The notes under the pieces are model-generated. The model saw only the letters and a program-made list of their open reading frames with translations. It was not told where the DNA came from and did no database searches. A program made the translations under genes and the position numbers. A stretch of DNA of 5,612 nucleotides from Clostridia bacterium (GTDB lineage Bacteria; Bacillota; Clostridia; CAKSNL01; HGM11501): positions 1 to 5,612 of the forward strand of contig JAUNRD010000143.1 of assembly GCA_030535815.1 (NCBI GenBank). The letters run 5' to 3'. Shown in pieces: positions 1-5,612 of the stretch. Positions within the stretch are counted from its first letter, which is position 1. The number at the start of each line of letters is the position of its first letter.

Positions 1-6
1 GGATGG
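1..6 (+). promoter_or_regulatory. Ribosome binding site of the first gene (decides the start)
   Basis: GGATGG followed by five bases (ACGAA) and ATG at 12. The third gene has AAAGGATGG, five bases and ATG AAA AAA, the same arrangement. This makes ATG 12 the natural start and gives a clean MKK signal peptide. ATG 3 lies inside the site and would add only MDE. The site is cut by the window edge, so its 5' part cannot be seen. Confidence 0.6.
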
Positions 7-11
7 ACGAA

Positions 12-2762
12 ATGAAAAAAGTATTTAGCTTGTTTTTGGCGCTTTTAATGACTTTATCCCTTGCAACGGTTGCGCTTGCAGGCGAAGTTACATTAAAGCC
101 CGCCGATGTCGATGAAAAATCAGCAAAAATTTATACCCCCGAAATGCATATAGGAGGCTTTGAGCATAAGGAATATTTTATGTTCAAGGATGTGGACTTA
201 ACCGGCATAAACTCCATCGGAGTTACAGCTACGGTTAAGCTTCGTAACACAAGCTCCAACGGTGAAACCTTAGTCATTATGGCAGATGACTATAAGAGGG
301 GAGAGCCTTTGGGCTACATAACCTTGTCCGATGACGGCGAAAACATAAAGGAATTTACTTCAATCAGAAAAATTGACGGTGTTCACGACCTTTATTTTTA
401 CTGTCTCTACGGAAAAGGTACGGGAACTGCTTCCATGAGGATTCACGACATAACCCTTTATGAAAAGGGCTTTGTAAATCCCGACTATGACAAGTTTGTG
501 GATGATTCCTTTATAAAGGATGTTTATTCCGATACATGGGCAGCAACCGACAGCTACGGAAGAGCGGTGGCAAACTTTGAAGAAACCGGTGCACCCAAGA
601 CCGACGGCAGAGAAATCGGTATGCTTTACTGGAACTGGCACACATCGGAAGGCCCCAACCACCATGCAGGCGTAATTCCCGAGGTTGTTAAAAACCATCC
701 CGATGCAATGAAGGATTTTAACGATCCTGCCTGGGATGAACAGGCGAAATACTATTGGGGTGAGCCTGTACTTGGCTTTTATAACTCCTATGATTACTGG
801 GTATACCGTAAGCACGCGGAAATGATGGCGATAGCCGGTGTTGATGCCATATTCTTTGACTATACCAACGGCGGATGGGATTACATCTCAACTCTTAATG
901 TAATTGCAGAAGCGTTCCGTGATGCAAAGGCATCGGGCGTTGACTCCCATATGGGTTCGGATTATGATATCTGCTACAGAAACCTTATGGCGATTTATGC
1001 AAACTGCTTTATCGAGCACGACTATACCGATATCTGGTATTACTGGGAGGATAAGCCCTTAATCTTCGGTAACGCAGTGCCCGAGCGTGCAATTAATGCT
1101 GTTGATTCCGACAACCTTATGGAGCGTAAGCTTGTAAAGGATACGGAGGACTTTTTCACAATCCGTATGAACGGCGGAAGAAACGACAGAACCTTCAGTA
1201 ATTACTGGATGTGGCTTGAAAACTTCCCCCAGGTATTAAGAAATGTGGACAAAGAGACAGGTCGTCCTGAATTTGTTGTGGTTGGTACGGCAATAAACCA
1301 GTCCACAGTTTACGGTGTGGGTATGACAGGCGTATTCTCCGATCCTTACTCAAAGGGCAGAGGCTTTTCTGAGGTATTCGGCGAGGATTATTCGGAAAAC
1401 GGTATGCGCGAGGGCTATTTCTTCCGTGAGCAGGCAAACCTTGCACTTGAAGCAGGCCCTGAGTTTATTATGCTTGACGGCTGGAACGAGCTTACAACAG
1501 TTCGATATGACGTTTACGGCATATTCAAGGGCGTTGTTTACGTTGACACCTTTGACTATGAAAACAGCCGTGACTTTGAGCCGGTACGCGGCCCCATAAA
1601 GGATGACTATTACAATCTTCTTTGCGACTTTGTAAGAAAATATAAGGGTGTTCGCCCTGTACCCACATTAAGCGGTGCAAAGACCATCGATATTACGGCG
1701 GATGCTTCCCAGTGGGTAGGCGTTGGACCCGAATACTTAAACTATTATCAAGACTATGAGAGAGATTCCTACGGTCTTGGTGTTCATCATACAGAAACCG
1801 ATGAAGTACATCACTACACAACCAAGGTTGAAAATGCAATAAAGAGCGCAAAGGTTACGGTTGACAATGATAATTTCTACTTCCTTGTAAACACTGAAAA
1901 GGATATAAAGACAGGCGTAAAGGGCTTCTTGACACTCTACATAAATGCTGACAGAAATTATGCTACGGGCTGGGAAGGCTATGACTACGCAGTAAACCTT
2001 GCGGGTGACAAGATACTTTCCAAGTATAACGGCAGTTGGGAAAACATCGGCAACGTAAACTACACCGTTAAAGGTAATGCTCTTCAGATGGCAATTCCCA
2101 GAAGCTTAATCGGTGAAACCGGAGTGGTTGACTTTGAATTCAAGTGGACAGACTCCGTAGAAAATCCCGGCGACTTACTTAACTTCTATGCAGAAGGAAG
2201 CGTTGCTCCTTACGGTCGCTTCAACTATGTATTTACCGAAATAGCCGAAACTGCGTTAACCGATGCAGAGCGTGCGACACTTAAGGAAACAGAAACCACA
2301 ATCATAAAAGCGGGCGCTCCCAAGATGATTGTAAAGGGTGCAAAGATGAAGGTTTACGAGGCTGATACAAGGGTTTCTGCCTTTACGGAAAACGGCACAC
2401 TTTACATTCCCGAAAGTGCCTACAACGAAATTATGGGCTACGGCAGAAGCAAGACAGAGTATAATGCGGCGTATAACCGCTTCTTCACAAGACATTTTGA
2501 TCTTTCGGAAGATTTGAGTAAGGTTATAAACTCAAGTTGGACTACCTGCGAGCTTGACAGCCTTGACGTACTTGTAGGCGGCAAGGAAGCTAAGCTTTCA
2601 AACCCCGTTGTTTACAGAAACGGCATATTCTATATCCCCGCTTCCTTTATAGCAGAATGCTACGGATGGGAAGTTAAGGATTTAGGAAACGGCGTATTTA
2701 CAATAAGCAAAGCTGCGGCTGATATGAATGTGGTAAACGCCGTACTTTCTCACATTAACTAA
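12..2762 (+). CDS. Secreted multidomain GH71/GH99-like glycoside hydrolase with CBM6-like and CBM9/DOMON-like domains
   Basis: Likely an exported polysaccharide-acting enzyme of 916 residues. A Sec signal peptide (MKKVFSL..., hydrophobic core, likely cut after ALA at about residue 23) leads to a beta-rich CBM6-like domain (about 25-153, with YFMFKDVDLTGIN and GVHDLYFY). A region resembling GH71/GH99-type (beta/alpha)8 barrels follows (about 201-550): GMLYWNWH near the first strand, GVDAIFFDYTNG at 276-287 and LDGWNELT near 488-495. The Asp of FFDYTNG and the Glu of GWNEL are candidate catalytic or binding acids. Residues about 557-744 (INADRNYATGWEGYDYAVN) resemble the CBM9/DOMON-like domain often attached to such barrels. 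The tail (about 764-902, with NGTLYIPE and NGIFYIPASFIAE) looks like a degenerate PF07833 domain. No dockerin, SLH or LPXTG motif is visible. ATG 12 is preferred over ATG 3 because GGATGG at 1-6 then sits as the ribosome binding site, spaced exactly as before the third gene. Family assignment is by recalled motifs; the substrate is unknown. Confidence 0.82.
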   Translation: MKKVFSLFLALLMTLSLATVALAGEVTLKPADVDEKSAKIYTPEMHIGGFEHKEYFMFKDVDLTGINSIGVTATVKLRNTSSNGETLVIMADDYKRGEPLGYITLSDDGENIKEFTSIRKIDGVHDLYFYCLYGKGTGTASMRIHDITLYEKGFVNPDYDKFVDDSFIKDVYSDTWAATDSYGRAVANFEETGAPKTDGREIGMLYWNWHTSEGPNHHAGVIPEVVKNHPDAMKDFNDPAWDEQAKYYWGEPVLGFYNSYDYWVYRKHAEMMAIAGVDAIFFDYTNGGWDYISTLNVIAEAFRDAKASGVDSHMGSDYDICYRNLMAIYANCFIEHDYTDIWYYWEDKPLIFGNAVPERAINAVDSDNLMERKLVKDTEDFFTIRMNGGRNDRTFSNYWMWLENFPQVLRNVDKETGRPEFVVVGTAINQSTVYGVGMTGVFSDPYSKGRGFSEVFGEDYSENGMREGYFFREQANLALEAGPEFIMLDGWNELTTVRYDVYGIFKGVVYVDTFDYENSRDFEPVRGPIKDDYYNLLCDFVRKYKGVRPVPTLSGAKTIDITADASQWVGVGPEYLNYYQDYERDSYGLGVHHTETDEVHHYTTKVENAIKSAKVTVDNDNFYFLVNTEKDIKTGVKGFLTLYINADRNYATGWEGYDYAVNLAGDKILSKYNGSWENIGNVNYTVKGNALQMAIPRSLIGETGVVDFEFKWTDSVENPGDLLNFYAEGSVAPYGRFNYVFTEIAETALTDAERATLKETETTIIKAGAPKMIVKGAKMKVYEADTRVSAFTENGTLYIPESAYNEIMGYGRSKTEYNAAYNRFFTRHFDLSEDLSKVINSSWTTCELDSLDVLVGGKEAKLSNPVVYRNGIFYIPASFIAECYGWEVKDLGNGVFTISKAAADMNVVNAVLSHIN

Positions 2763-2768
2763 GGAGGG
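2761..2768 (+). promoter_or_regulatory. Strong ribosome binding site overlapping the first gene's stop codon
   Basis: AAGGAGGG begins within the TAA stop of the upstream gene (2760-2762) and ends seven bases before ATG 2776. It is a near-perfect anti-16S match. The overlap leaves no room for a promoter or terminator between the genes, so it supports co-transcription and possibly translational coupling. Confidence 0.85.
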
Positions 2769-2775
2769 ATGAATT

Positions 2776-5286
2776 ATGAAGAAAATATTTGCATTGATAC
2801 TTACTGTTTTAATGGCATCGACTATGATTTCTGCTTTCGCGGCAAATGATGCATACATTCTTCCCTATGATTCATCCTGGGAAGTTACCGCATCGAGCGA
2901 GTATCCTAATAAGAAAATAGCGAATGTCTTCGACGGCAGAGTGGATACCTACTGGCACACAAACTACACAGCAGAAGGCTCAACCATTACCGGCAAGGAC
3001 GAAGCTCCTCATACAATTACCGTAAACTTCGGTAAGGAGGTTACATTGTCGGGCTGGATTTACACTCCCCGAACAGATAATGCAACGGGAATGTTCCATA
3101 CCTATAACCTTTATGCTTCAGGCGACGGTGTGAATTTCGAGCTTTTCCACAATGGCAAGCTTCCTTATCCCGGCGGCGTAAAGGCTCCTCAGACGGAAAT
3201 GTTTGAAGAAAAGAAAATGCGTGCGATAAAAATTGAAGCAACCGATCCTACCGGCGGCTTCGGTACCTGCGCGGAGCTTCAGTTTATAACTCCCGAGAAC
3301 ACAGGTGTTCAGGCAGAAAGCAAAAAGGAAGAAGTAAAGACAGAAGCAACAAACGACAGTGATATATTAAAGTTTGACGGAAGCTGGAAAATTTCAGCAA
3401 CAAGTAGTCTTTCGACTATGCCCATTGAACGTGCCTTTGACAACAATGCTTCAACCTTCTGGCATTCAAACTACACGGCGGAAGGCTCCACCATTACAAG
3501 CAAGGATAACCTTCCGATTTCAGTAATCGTTGACTTCGGTAAAAACGTAACCCTCGGCGGATGGGCTTATGCTCCGAGAACCGATAACGGAACGGGAATG
3601 TTCAGAAAATATAACCTCTATGCTTCAAAGGACGGTGTGAATTTCGAGCTTTTCCACACAGCTTCCGTTCCTTATCCTGCAGGAGAGAGAGTTCCTCAGG
3701 TTGCCGCATTCGAAAAAAGAGAAATGCGTGCAATAAAAATTGAAGCAATTGAGGCGTCGGCCGATTTTGCAACGGCGGTTGAAATCTGGTTCTATAAAAA
3801 TTCTCCCGACTTTACGATAGCAAATTTTGACGGCACAAAAAAGGAAAACACATCGACACCTTCTGCACCTGCACCTGAGGCAAAGCCCACCATAGGAACG
3901 GCATCGGGCGCTGTCACCGCATCGGGCAAAAACAGAGCGGGCCTTTCCTACCTTGACAGAACCGGCTGGACAGGCGAGGGTGTATCCTTTAAGTCAAACC
4001 CCGTAGCACAGGCGCTTGACGGAAGCATTCGATCCCACTGGCATTCAAACTACGGCGTTAAGGACGGAACGGTTGTTGACAGAAGCATTCCTCCCTATGA
4101 ACTGGAGTTCACGCTTCGTGATGCAAGCTATGCATCGGGTATAACCCTTCATCCCAGAGATGATATGAAGCTTGGAAGAATATTAAAGCTTAACGTTTAC
4201 GGCAAGGAAACCGAAGACGGCGAATATTATAAGCTTTATGAAAATCTTGAATTTTCAGATGATGCCGAGGAGAAGGAAATTCCCTTTACCTCAAACCTTA
4301 AGTTAAAGAAGGTAAAGCTTGAAATTCTGGAAAGTGCTCAGTCCTTCGGTACACTCGGTGAATTCAACCTCTGGGAAAGAAATACTTCTCTTCCCGACGG
4401 CAAGGTTGAAACCTATTTTGAGGACAATGCAAGAGACAGACTTTACAAGGTTGATAACTCCGCCTTCTCCGCAATTTATGACGGCGAAAGCTGGGGCGGA
4501 CACACCCCCGAAAAGGTATTCGACGGAGTCGCTGCTTTCTGGCAGACAGAAGAAGTTTCTGAATTTCCCGCTGTGCTTAAAATTGACCTCGGAAAGGTTT
4601 ACGGCATAAAGGAAATGACCTATAAGCCCCGTCAGTCAGAAGATTGCCACGGCGCGTGGGGATTGGTTTCCGTTTATGTATCAACTGACGGAGAAACCTG
4701 GGAAGCTGCAGCAACCGGCGTTAAAATGCCCATAAACAGAGACATCAAGAAAATAACCTTTGATAAGGAAATTGACGTTCGCTTTATGGAAATCGAGGTT
4801 GAAGAGGCTCACGCAAAGCGAGTTTCCTGCTGTGAAATCGAATTTTATCAGTCAAAGGAAGCTTATGACAAGTCTCACATCGTAACCAAGGAAAAGTATG
4901 AGCTTACTATCGGTTCAAATGTTATAAAGACCGATATAAACGGAGAAGTAAAAGAAAAGACAATCGATGTTGCACCCTACATCGTAAACGGCTCAACACT
5001 TATTCCCTTAAGAGGTCTGGTTGAGGAAATGGGCGCAGAAATTGCCTGGGACGGCGATACAAAAACCATCACACTTAAGGTTCCCGGAAAGACAATCACT
5101 CTTCAGATATGGAACAATCTTGTTTATGTGAAGGACAATAAGCTTGGTGACATCATGTACACCCTTCTTAACTTCCCCGTAATCAAGGACTCCCGTACCT
5201 TCATCCCCGTAAGATTCGTATCCGAACAGCTCGGTTATAACGTGGAGTGGGACGGAGAAACTCAGACTGTAACAATCACAAACTGA
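2776..5286 (+). CDS. Secreted protein with four discoidin-like (F5/8 type C, CBM32-like) domains and a C-terminal PF07833-type stalk domain
   Basis: An 836-residue exported protein, probably a glycan-binding or scaffold partner of the upstream hydrolase. A Sec signal peptide (MKKIFALILT..., likely cut after AFA at about residue 22) is followed by domain 1 (about 27-170), a charged linker (about 175-195), domain 2 (about 196-340), a Pro/Ala/Thr linker (about 355-385, with TPSAPAPEAKP), domain 3 (about 389-534) and domain 4 (about 560-691). Domains 1-3 share the W-H-[TS]-N-Y motif (at 60, 229 and 422) followed by a beta strand; this is typical of bacterial F5/8 type C modules. Domain 4 is more divergent, with FWQTEE in place of WHSNY. 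Residues about 706-836 carry the paired motifs IPLRGLVEEMGAEIAWDG and IPVRFVSEQLGYNVEWDG, characteristic of the PF07833 'copper amine oxidase N-terminal' domain, here a non-enzymatic surface or stalk module. No catalytic domain, dockerin, SLH or sortase signal is recognisable. Ligands are unknown; cell-wall or matrix attachment by the tail is inference. Confidence 0.88.
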   Translation: MKKIFALILTVLMASTMISAFAANDAYILPYDSSWEVTASSEYPNKKIANVFDGRVDTYWHTNYTAEGSTITGKDEAPHTITVNFGKEVTLSGWIYTPRTDNATGMFHTYNLYASGDGVNFELFHNGKLPYPGGVKAPQTEMFEEKKMRAIKIEATDPTGGFGTCAELQFITPENTGVQAESKKEEVKTEATNDSDILKFDGSWKISATSSLSTMPIERAFDNNASTFWHSNYTAEGSTITSKDNLPISVIVDFGKNVTLGGWAYAPRTDNGTGMFRKYNLYASKDGVNFELFHTASVPYPAGERVPQVAAFEKREMRAIKIEAIEASADFATAVEIWFYKNSPDFTIANFDGTKKENTSTPSAPAPEAKPTIGTASGAVTASGKNRAGLSYLDRTGWTGEGVSFKSNPVAQALDGSIRSHWHSNYGVKDGTVVDRSIPPYELEFTLRDASYASGITLHPRDDMKLGRILKLNVYGKETEDGEYYKLYENLEFSDDAEEKEIPFTSNLKLKKVKLEILESAQSFGTLGEFNLWERNTSLPDGKVETYFEDNARDRLYKVDNSAFSAIYDGESWGGHTPEKVFDGVAAFWQTEEVSEFPAVLKIDLGKVYGIKEMTYKPRQSEDCHGAWGLVSVYVSTDGETWEAAATGVKMPINRDIKKITFDKEIDVRFMEIEVEEAHAKRVSCCEIEFYQSKEAYDKSHIVTKEKYELTIGSNVIKTDINGEVKEKTIDVAPYIVNGSTLIPLRGLVEEMGAEIAWDGDTKTITLKVPGKTITLQIWNNLVYVKDNKLGDIMYTLLNFPVIKDSRTFIPVRFVSEQLGYNVEWDGETQTVTITN
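2857..3285 (+). repeat. Intragenic repeat unit A (first discoidin-like domain)
   Basis: Encodes residues 28-170 of the second protein. It aligns without gaps to unit B at a constant offset of 507 bases (169 codons). By hand count about 80 of 143 residues are identical, including the blocks NYTAEGSTIT, PRTDN and DGVNFELFH. A 28-base stretch, 3124-3151, is identical to 3631-3658. Confidence 0.85.
3364..3792 (+). repeat. Intragenic repeat unit B (second discoidin-like domain)
   Basis: Encodes residues 197-339 and is the direct copy of unit A, 507 bases downstream. Conservation is strongest from the WHSNY motif through DGVNFELFH and again at MRAIKIEA. The N-terminal twenty residues after GSW and the C-terminal edge have diverged. 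A tandem duplication within the gene is the simplest origin. Confidence 0.85.
3943..4374 (+). repeat. Divergent third copy of the same domain family
   Basis: Encodes residues about 390-533. It keeps the landmarks of units A and B in order: a [FL]DGS..S.WHSNY block at 414-426, a strand-rich ELEFTL, HPRDDMKLGRILKLNVYG in place of PRTDNGTGMFRKYNLYAS, and a C-terminal KKVKLEIL. It shows no long DNA identity with them, so it separated much earlier. Confidence 0.65.
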
Positions 5287-5293
5287 TGTAAAT

Positions 5294-5322
5294 GGCACCC
5301 GCAGCAGCGGGTGCTGTTTTTT
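5294..5322 (+). terminator. Intrinsic (rho-independent) terminator after the second gene
   Basis: An 8-base perfect GC-rich stem, GCACCCGC (5295-5302) and GCGGGTGC (5307-5314), closes a four-base AGCA loop. A G-T pair (5294/5315) can extend it. Two bases later comes a run of six T (5317-5322). It starts eight bases after the TGA stop, so it ends the two-gene transcript. Confidence 0.93.
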
Positions 5323-5384
5323 GTTGGTTAAATGCGACATAAAAGGTAACTTTTGGCGAATTTGTGAAAAAAGACATAAAAAAA

Positions 5385-5403
5385 GTTTGACAGGTGAACA
5401 AAC
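5385..5403. promoter_or_regulatory. Second inverted repeat upstream of the promoter, possible regulator site
   Basis: GTTTG-N9-CAAAC, with the half-sites at 5385-5389 and 5399-5403. It contains another TTGACA (5387-5392) exactly 22 bases before the one used as the -35, about two helical turns. It may be an auxiliary operator on the same DNA face, or chance in AT-rich sequence. Confidence 0.27.
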
Positions 5404-5408
5404 ATATA

Positions 5409-5437
5409 TTGACACAACTGTCACGGTATGATAAAAT
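5409..5437 (+). promoter_or_regulatory. Vegetative-type promoter of the third gene
   Basis: A perfect -35 TTGACA (5409-5414), a 17-base spacer and a -10 TAAAAT (5432-5437, five of six consensus bases), with TG at 5429-5430 making an extended -10 (TGATAAAAT). Transcription should start near 5444, giving a leader of about 25 bases. With an operator-like palindrome on the -35, this suggests a strong promoter that may be repressed. Confidence 0.82.
5410..5423. promoter_or_regulatory. Inverted repeat overlapping the -35 box, possible operator
   Basis: TGACA-CAAC-TGTCA is a perfect 5-base inverted repeat that covers most of the -35 box and the start of the spacer. A bound dimeric regulator would block RNA polymerase. 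I do not recognise the motif as that of a specific regulator family, and a short palindrome here could be chance. Confidence 0.4.
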
Positions 5438-5454
5438 GAAATTAAGCAAATACG

Positions 5455-5463
5455 AAAGGATGG
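5455..5463 (+). promoter_or_regulatory. Ribosome binding site of the third gene
   Basis: AAAGGATGG, with AAAGGA ending eight bases before ATG 5469. The GGATGG core and its spacing match the site before the first gene, which supports both start choices. Confidence 0.8.
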
Positions 5464-5468
5464 AAAAT

Positions 5469-5612
5469 ATGAAAAAAATATTATGCTTGCTATTAACTTT
5501 TCTGATGCTTTTGAGCTTTGGGACAATTTATGCCTCCGGCGATGTAAGGCTTAAAACAGTTAATGCATCAGGCTTTTCCGAAAGCCTCTTAAAGGGCGAA
5601 AGCGGCCTTTAC
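5469..5612 (+). CDS. N-terminus of a third secreted protein (partial, runs off the window)
   Basis: Forty-eight codons remain open to the last base. The protein starts MKKILCLLLTFLMLLSFG, a classical Sec signal peptide, with likely cleavage near TIYA|SGD at about residue 22. The Cys at residue 6 lies before the hydrophobic core and is not a lipobox. Promoter, ribosome binding site and signal peptide together make this a real gene although it is short here. The mature start, GDVRLKTVNASGF, resembles in spacing the GEVTLKPADVDE start of the first protein, so a related N-terminal domain is possible, but 26 residues are too few to name a family. The function is unknown; context suggests another extracellular protein. 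Confidence 0.85.
   Translation, partial: MKKILCLLLTFLMLLSFGTIYASGDVRLKTVNASGFSESLLKGESGLY

Larger units (their letters stand above)
5287..5468. other. Intergenic region between the two transcription units
   Basis: This 182-base gap holds the terminator of the second gene (5294-5322), an AT-rich stretch, and the promoter and ribosome binding site of the third gene. The AT-rich part has a 9-base direct repeat GACATAAAA at 5336-5344 and 5373-5381 and a small inverted repeat AAAAG-GTAA-CTTTT at 5341-5354. I see no coding sequence or structured RNA in it. Confidence 0.7.

Noticed and set aside
3..11. ATG at base 3 as the start of the first gene
   Set aside because: It overlaps GGATGG, the likely ribosome binding site, has no visible site of its own in the window, and adds only MDE before a complete MKK signal peptide. 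An even earlier start outside the window cannot be excluded.
360..815. 151-codon reading frame on the minus strand inside the first gene
   Set aside because: It is antisense to a well-supported multidomain gene and reads as a shadow of its codon use; no domain or initiation signal is visible.
4319..4609. 96-codon overlapping + strand frame inside the second gene
   Set aside because: It lies in another frame across the domain 3 to domain 4 junction, has no ribosome binding site and gives a low-complexity, Ser/Thr/Pro-rich product with no family likeness.
4897..5283. Copper amine oxidase enzyme
   Set aside because: Only the N-terminal-type accessory domain is present. The catalytic domain with its topaquinone Tyr motif is absent, so no oxidase activity should be annotated.
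12..5286. Cellulosome components (dockerin or cohesin), SLH or LPXTG anchoring
   Set aside because: Neither C-terminus shows calcium-loop dockerin repeats, SLH motifs or a sortase signal with a hydrophobic tail.
5387..5410. Upstream TTGACA (5387-5392) with TATATT (5405-5410) as a promoter
   Set aside because: The spacer would be only 12 bases, too short for a vegetative promoter; the downstream pair has the ideal 17.
5008..5526. 172-codon reading frame on the minus strand
   Set aside because: It runs antisense through the end of the second gene, the terminator and the third gene's promoter, has no good ribosome binding site, and its product has no recognisable domain.
1..5612. Defence system, CRISPR array, mobile element or riboswitch
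   Set aside because: No repeat-spacer pattern, transposase or integrase, nuclease-like gene or long structured leader was found; both complete genes are carbohydrate-related exported proteins.

Overview
The window looks like a stretch of a low-to-moderate GC Gram-positive (Firmicutes/Clostridia-type) genome, probably a carbohydrate-degrading anaerobe of a gut, rumen or similar habitat. The evidence is indirect. All genes start with strong AAGGAGG- or AAAGGA-type ribosome binding sites, all encode short MKK-type Sec signal peptides, and the one visible promoter is close to the vegetative consensus. Two proteins end in a 'copper amine oxidase N-terminal-like' (PF07833-type) domain, which is typical of secreted Firmicutes proteins. 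I cannot name the species.

Layout, all on the + strand: (1) bases 12-2762, a secreted 916-residue glycoside-hydrolase-like protein with an N-terminal CBM6-like domain, a GH71/GH99-like barrel, a CBM9/DOMON-like domain and a degenerate PF07833-like tail. (2) After a 13-base gap, bases 2776-5286, a secreted 836-residue protein with four discoidin-like (F5/8 type C, CBM32-like) domains and a well-preserved PF07833-type C-terminus, but no recognisable catalytic domain. (3) Bases 5287-5468, an intergenic region with a strong intrinsic terminator, then a near-consensus promoter with an inverted repeat over its -35 box. (4) Bases 5469-5612, the first 48 codons of a third secreted protein that runs off the window.

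Genes 1 and 2 are almost certainly co-transcribed: the second ribosome binding site overlaps the first stop codon. They probably work together outside the cell, the first cutting and binding a glycan and the second binding glycan and perhaps anchoring or scaffolding through its tail. Gene 3 is a separate transcription unit but may belong to the same export programme. The substrate cannot be read from the sequence.

I see no RNA gene, CRISPR array, insertion sequence, integrase, toxin-antitoxin or defence gene. The main points of interest are the domain architectures, the internal 507-base-period duplication in gene 2, and the promoter/operator arrangement before gene 3.
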